Origin: Suillus spraguei
Lineage: Eukaryota > Basidiomycota > Agaricomycetes > Boletales > Suillaceae
Length of the DNA stretch: 64,000 nucleotides
Assembly: GCA_016800925.1 (NCBI GenBank)
Contig: JABCPU010000219.1
Span: forward strand, 1-64,000
Reading direction: 5' to 3'
The notes below the pieces were generated by a model. It had not been told where the DNA came from. It saw only the letters and a list, made by a program, of their open reading frames with translations, and ran no database searches. This document shows, piece after piece, positions 61,998 through 64,000 of this stretch (position 1 is the stretch's first letter; every line of letters begins with the position of its first letter). The position numbers and the translations under genes are program-made.

Positions 61998-62905
61998 CAC
62001 TACTCCTACCAAGGATTGTCACAACATTTGGGTAGATACTTACATCTTTCCAGGCTTTGAAATACGTGCTTGCATGTCCCAGCCCTACGACGACACCCTC
62101 AAAACCAGTCGGAATAAAAACGCGGCCCTCACGAGCAGCTCACAAGCGATGACCTCCGTCATTTGACTGATAAAAACCCAAAAAGTCAACGAAGTGACCG
62201 AAACAGCCGGAATGGTATGCTTTCAACTCCATGCTGTGGGGCAGCTGGAGTAGATCAAACATCTATTCAAGTGAGTAATGGGCTGTGGCCACAATGATGA
62301 CGACCTTACTCCATGAGAAGTCTCAGTCAGACAACGGGTCCTAGGGTTTGAAAAACGTGTGCGCCTGTTGTGATAGATGTCATAGTACTGGTTTATCATT
62401 CTGTCATCACCTCCACCACCCTACCACAATGGTAACTACCCTGAAGTTAGTGCTCCCGCACGGCCGGTGTCTCCTGCGTGGTCACTTCGATCACGACCGG
62501 CGGGGAGTGCATCTTCTCATGATGCAGGTAGCTTGTTTTCATGGGGCCGAGGGGACGATGGGAAGCTACGCTTTGGGTCTCGACGATCTACCGAAAGACT
62601 GTACCTAACACTGCCGGTGATCGGTTGGGCAAAGAACGCCTGTTCCCTCGCTCTTGCCTTGCCTATTTTTGGTTTTCATGCACGATATCTCACTGATAAT
62701 GGTCTTCGTTATATCGTGATGAAAACCCCTTATACTTATACTATCTTTTTCGATCTGCGTATGCATTATATCATTTTTTGCAAAGTTACCCGAAACTTCT
62801 GAGAACCGAACCGCTCCCAAGTTGTATTCTCACCGGGACGCTATCTAATATACCCACAACTCCTTTTCCCAATTCCAACCATCTAGTAATTAAGTTCGAA
62901 CAAAC
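61998..62905 (+). pseudogene. Decayed copy of the 3' end of the Num1-like gene
   Basis: From ACTCCTACCAAGGATTGTCA onward this aligns with 46850-47912: the end of exon 5 (KERHDIWL codons), a shortened intron with acceptor TTACATCTTTCCAG, the last exon (CACGGCCGGTGTCTCCTGCG, TCATGATGCAGGTAGCTTG) and about 300 bases of 3' flank (ATATACCCACAACTCC). Deletions and a premature stop (CATTTGACTGA) break the frame, including loss of part of the His-rich run. The intron is retained, so this is a DNA-level duplication, not a retrocopy. It ends about 40 bases before the YVH1 stop codon. Confidence 0.85.
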
Positions 62906-62947
62906 CAAATCCTGCACATAGTAAGTTATATTTAATCTGTTGCTGCT

Positions 62948-64000
62948 CAACCCACTACTATTTCGTCAACTTTAGATCGGTGTATGCAAAAACCCTGGCA
63001 TAATATTAGTAGGTTTGTCTGAAGAGTTGGGAGTAAATGCAACATACTGGCGTCACCCATTCACTGTTGCAGCTGCAGCATACGCCAGCCCAGTCATAGT
63101 TGCCGAGCTTGGCACTGCACTTTGGGCAAATAATCTTCCCTGCTAATTGGCCACTCTCCAAAAAAGGTTCCATCCATTTCATCTAGAAGGTCGTGATTGA
63201 TTGTAGACCGATGGCAGATAAGAAACACCTACTGGTTCGACAAAATACCCAGAACACTTCGGGTTCATGAGAATCGGTGGACTGGCCGGCGATCTTATCC
63301 CCGTCATGCTCAACGACGGAGGCATGCGCAGCGCCGCGAGTTTCGGATGAGAATGTAGCTCAGCTGCCAGGTCCAGCGGAGGCTGCGGCGGTCCGCCGGT
63401 CTTTGATGTATCCTGGCTCTCACGTACAGGCGACAGCACACGCACCGTCTCGGAATGTGTGGCCATCCCTGTTGATGGGCCTTCATCGGTGGCAACAGAT
63501 GCATCAAGTGCATTTGAAATGTCCTTCCCAAGGCCTTCCATTGTCATTGAAGATGATCGCACAGACTTTGCGTCAACTCTAGGGGGAAGGAAATCGCCCG
63601 GGTGCCCGTTCTTGGGTTCATCTGCCTCGTGATCATCCTCTGTATCGAGTGCTGACATTGAGAGTGCTGACATTGAAAGCGATGACATTGAGAGCGATTC
63701 CATTAACGCTCGCGCGCTGAGGCTCATGGACGGTCGCCGCGAGGACGTGCCACGGTCGTTCGTAGACGGGCGCCTCGACGTGGCAGGAGATAGTGAAGGC
63801 AGAGCAGGCGTCGGTGGGCCTAGTTGCCCATGATCGAGCATGTGCTCGCGCGTCGCTAGCTCTTGCCTACGAAAGGCGTGCATGAATTAGCACTGGGAAC
63901 GTAACATAATCTGAGGATGGCTACCTGCACATCTTGCATCGTATTCGACGGCTTGGCACGACCATCGGTGTGTTGGGTACGGAATCAGATGGTGTTCGGG
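62948..64000 (-). CDS. YVH1: Dual-specificity phosphatase YVH1-like, C-terminal part (runs off the window)
   Basis: The visible exons are the 3' part of a minus-strand gene whose phosphatase domain lies beyond base 64000. They read RRIRCKMCRQELATREHMLD (split by an intron at about 63941-63883), a Ser-rich insert with the short repeat LSMSSLSMSALSMSAL, KCSGYFVEP, an intron at about 63227-63182, MKWMEPFLESGQLAGKIICP, CSAKLGNYDWAGVCC, a WVTP junction, and GFCIHRSKVDEIVVG-stop at 62948. The cysteine pattern (CKMC...CSGYF...CPKC...C..C...C) is the zinc-binding domain typical of YVH1, which is needed for Mrt4 release in 60S ribosome maturation. Only the catalytic domain is missing, because of the window edge. 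Confidence 0.9.

Overview
The window is fungal nuclear DNA, almost certainly from an Agaricomycete (mushroom-forming basidiomycete). Genes are split by many short introns of about 45-60 bases, and the recognisable families are basidiomycete-typical: an AAA ATPase with a DUF7025-like region, a seven-TM protein of a family expanded in mushrooms, a GMC alcohol oxidase, DUF2855, a hydantoinase/DUF917 fusion, and decayed TET/JBP dioxygenase sequence. Gene models were built by eye from reading frames and GT-AG (occasionally GC-AG) junctions, so outer limits are firmer than internal exon edges.

Layout. 1-7200 is repeat-rich: a 70-90 bp satellite with higher-order structure (1-1640), a frameshifted TET/JBP dioxygenase relic (about 1822-3013), a 236-bp tandem repeat (3206-3975), a GGCCCACCCGTCTA-type minisatellite (4020-5580), one orphan ORF, and two adjacent MITEs (6829-6968 and 6993-7198). 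7618-31127 is mostly genic: AAA ATPase (-), a 65-70 bp minisatellite, a seven-TM protein (+), a small heat-shock protein (-) with a heat-shock element and TATA box, an alcohol oxidase (-) head-to-head with a DUF2855 protein (+), a long coiled-coil protein (-) head-to-head with a COPII Sec24 subunit (+). After 3.5 kb without a recognisable gene come a DHA2-type MFS transporter (+, 34656-36480), a hydantoinase A/DUF917 fusion (-, 37299-41355) and a 1631-residue Num1/ApsA-like cortical anchor with a C-terminal PH domain (+, 42416-47615).

The right 14 kb is accessory again: a BTB-like relic, a 508-bp foldback element with TA flanks, a second MITE, two multi-pass membrane protein genes, a C2-like small gene beside an A39 tract, a segmental duplication shared by about 55976-56945 and 58596-59819, and a decayed copy (61998-62905) of the 3' end of the Num1-like gene. 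The window ends inside the dual-specificity phosphatase YVH1 (-).

Functionally the central genes are mostly housekeeping: ER export (Sec24), nuclear and dynein anchoring at the cortex (Num1-like), proteostasis (HSP20) and ribosome maturation (YVH1), mixed with oxidoreductase, hydrolase and transport genes. I found no clearly new multi-gene system. The most interesting points are a possible multivalent dynein light chain (LC8) motif array in the Num1-like protein, the TET/JBP relic among satellites, and the duplication structure at the right end.
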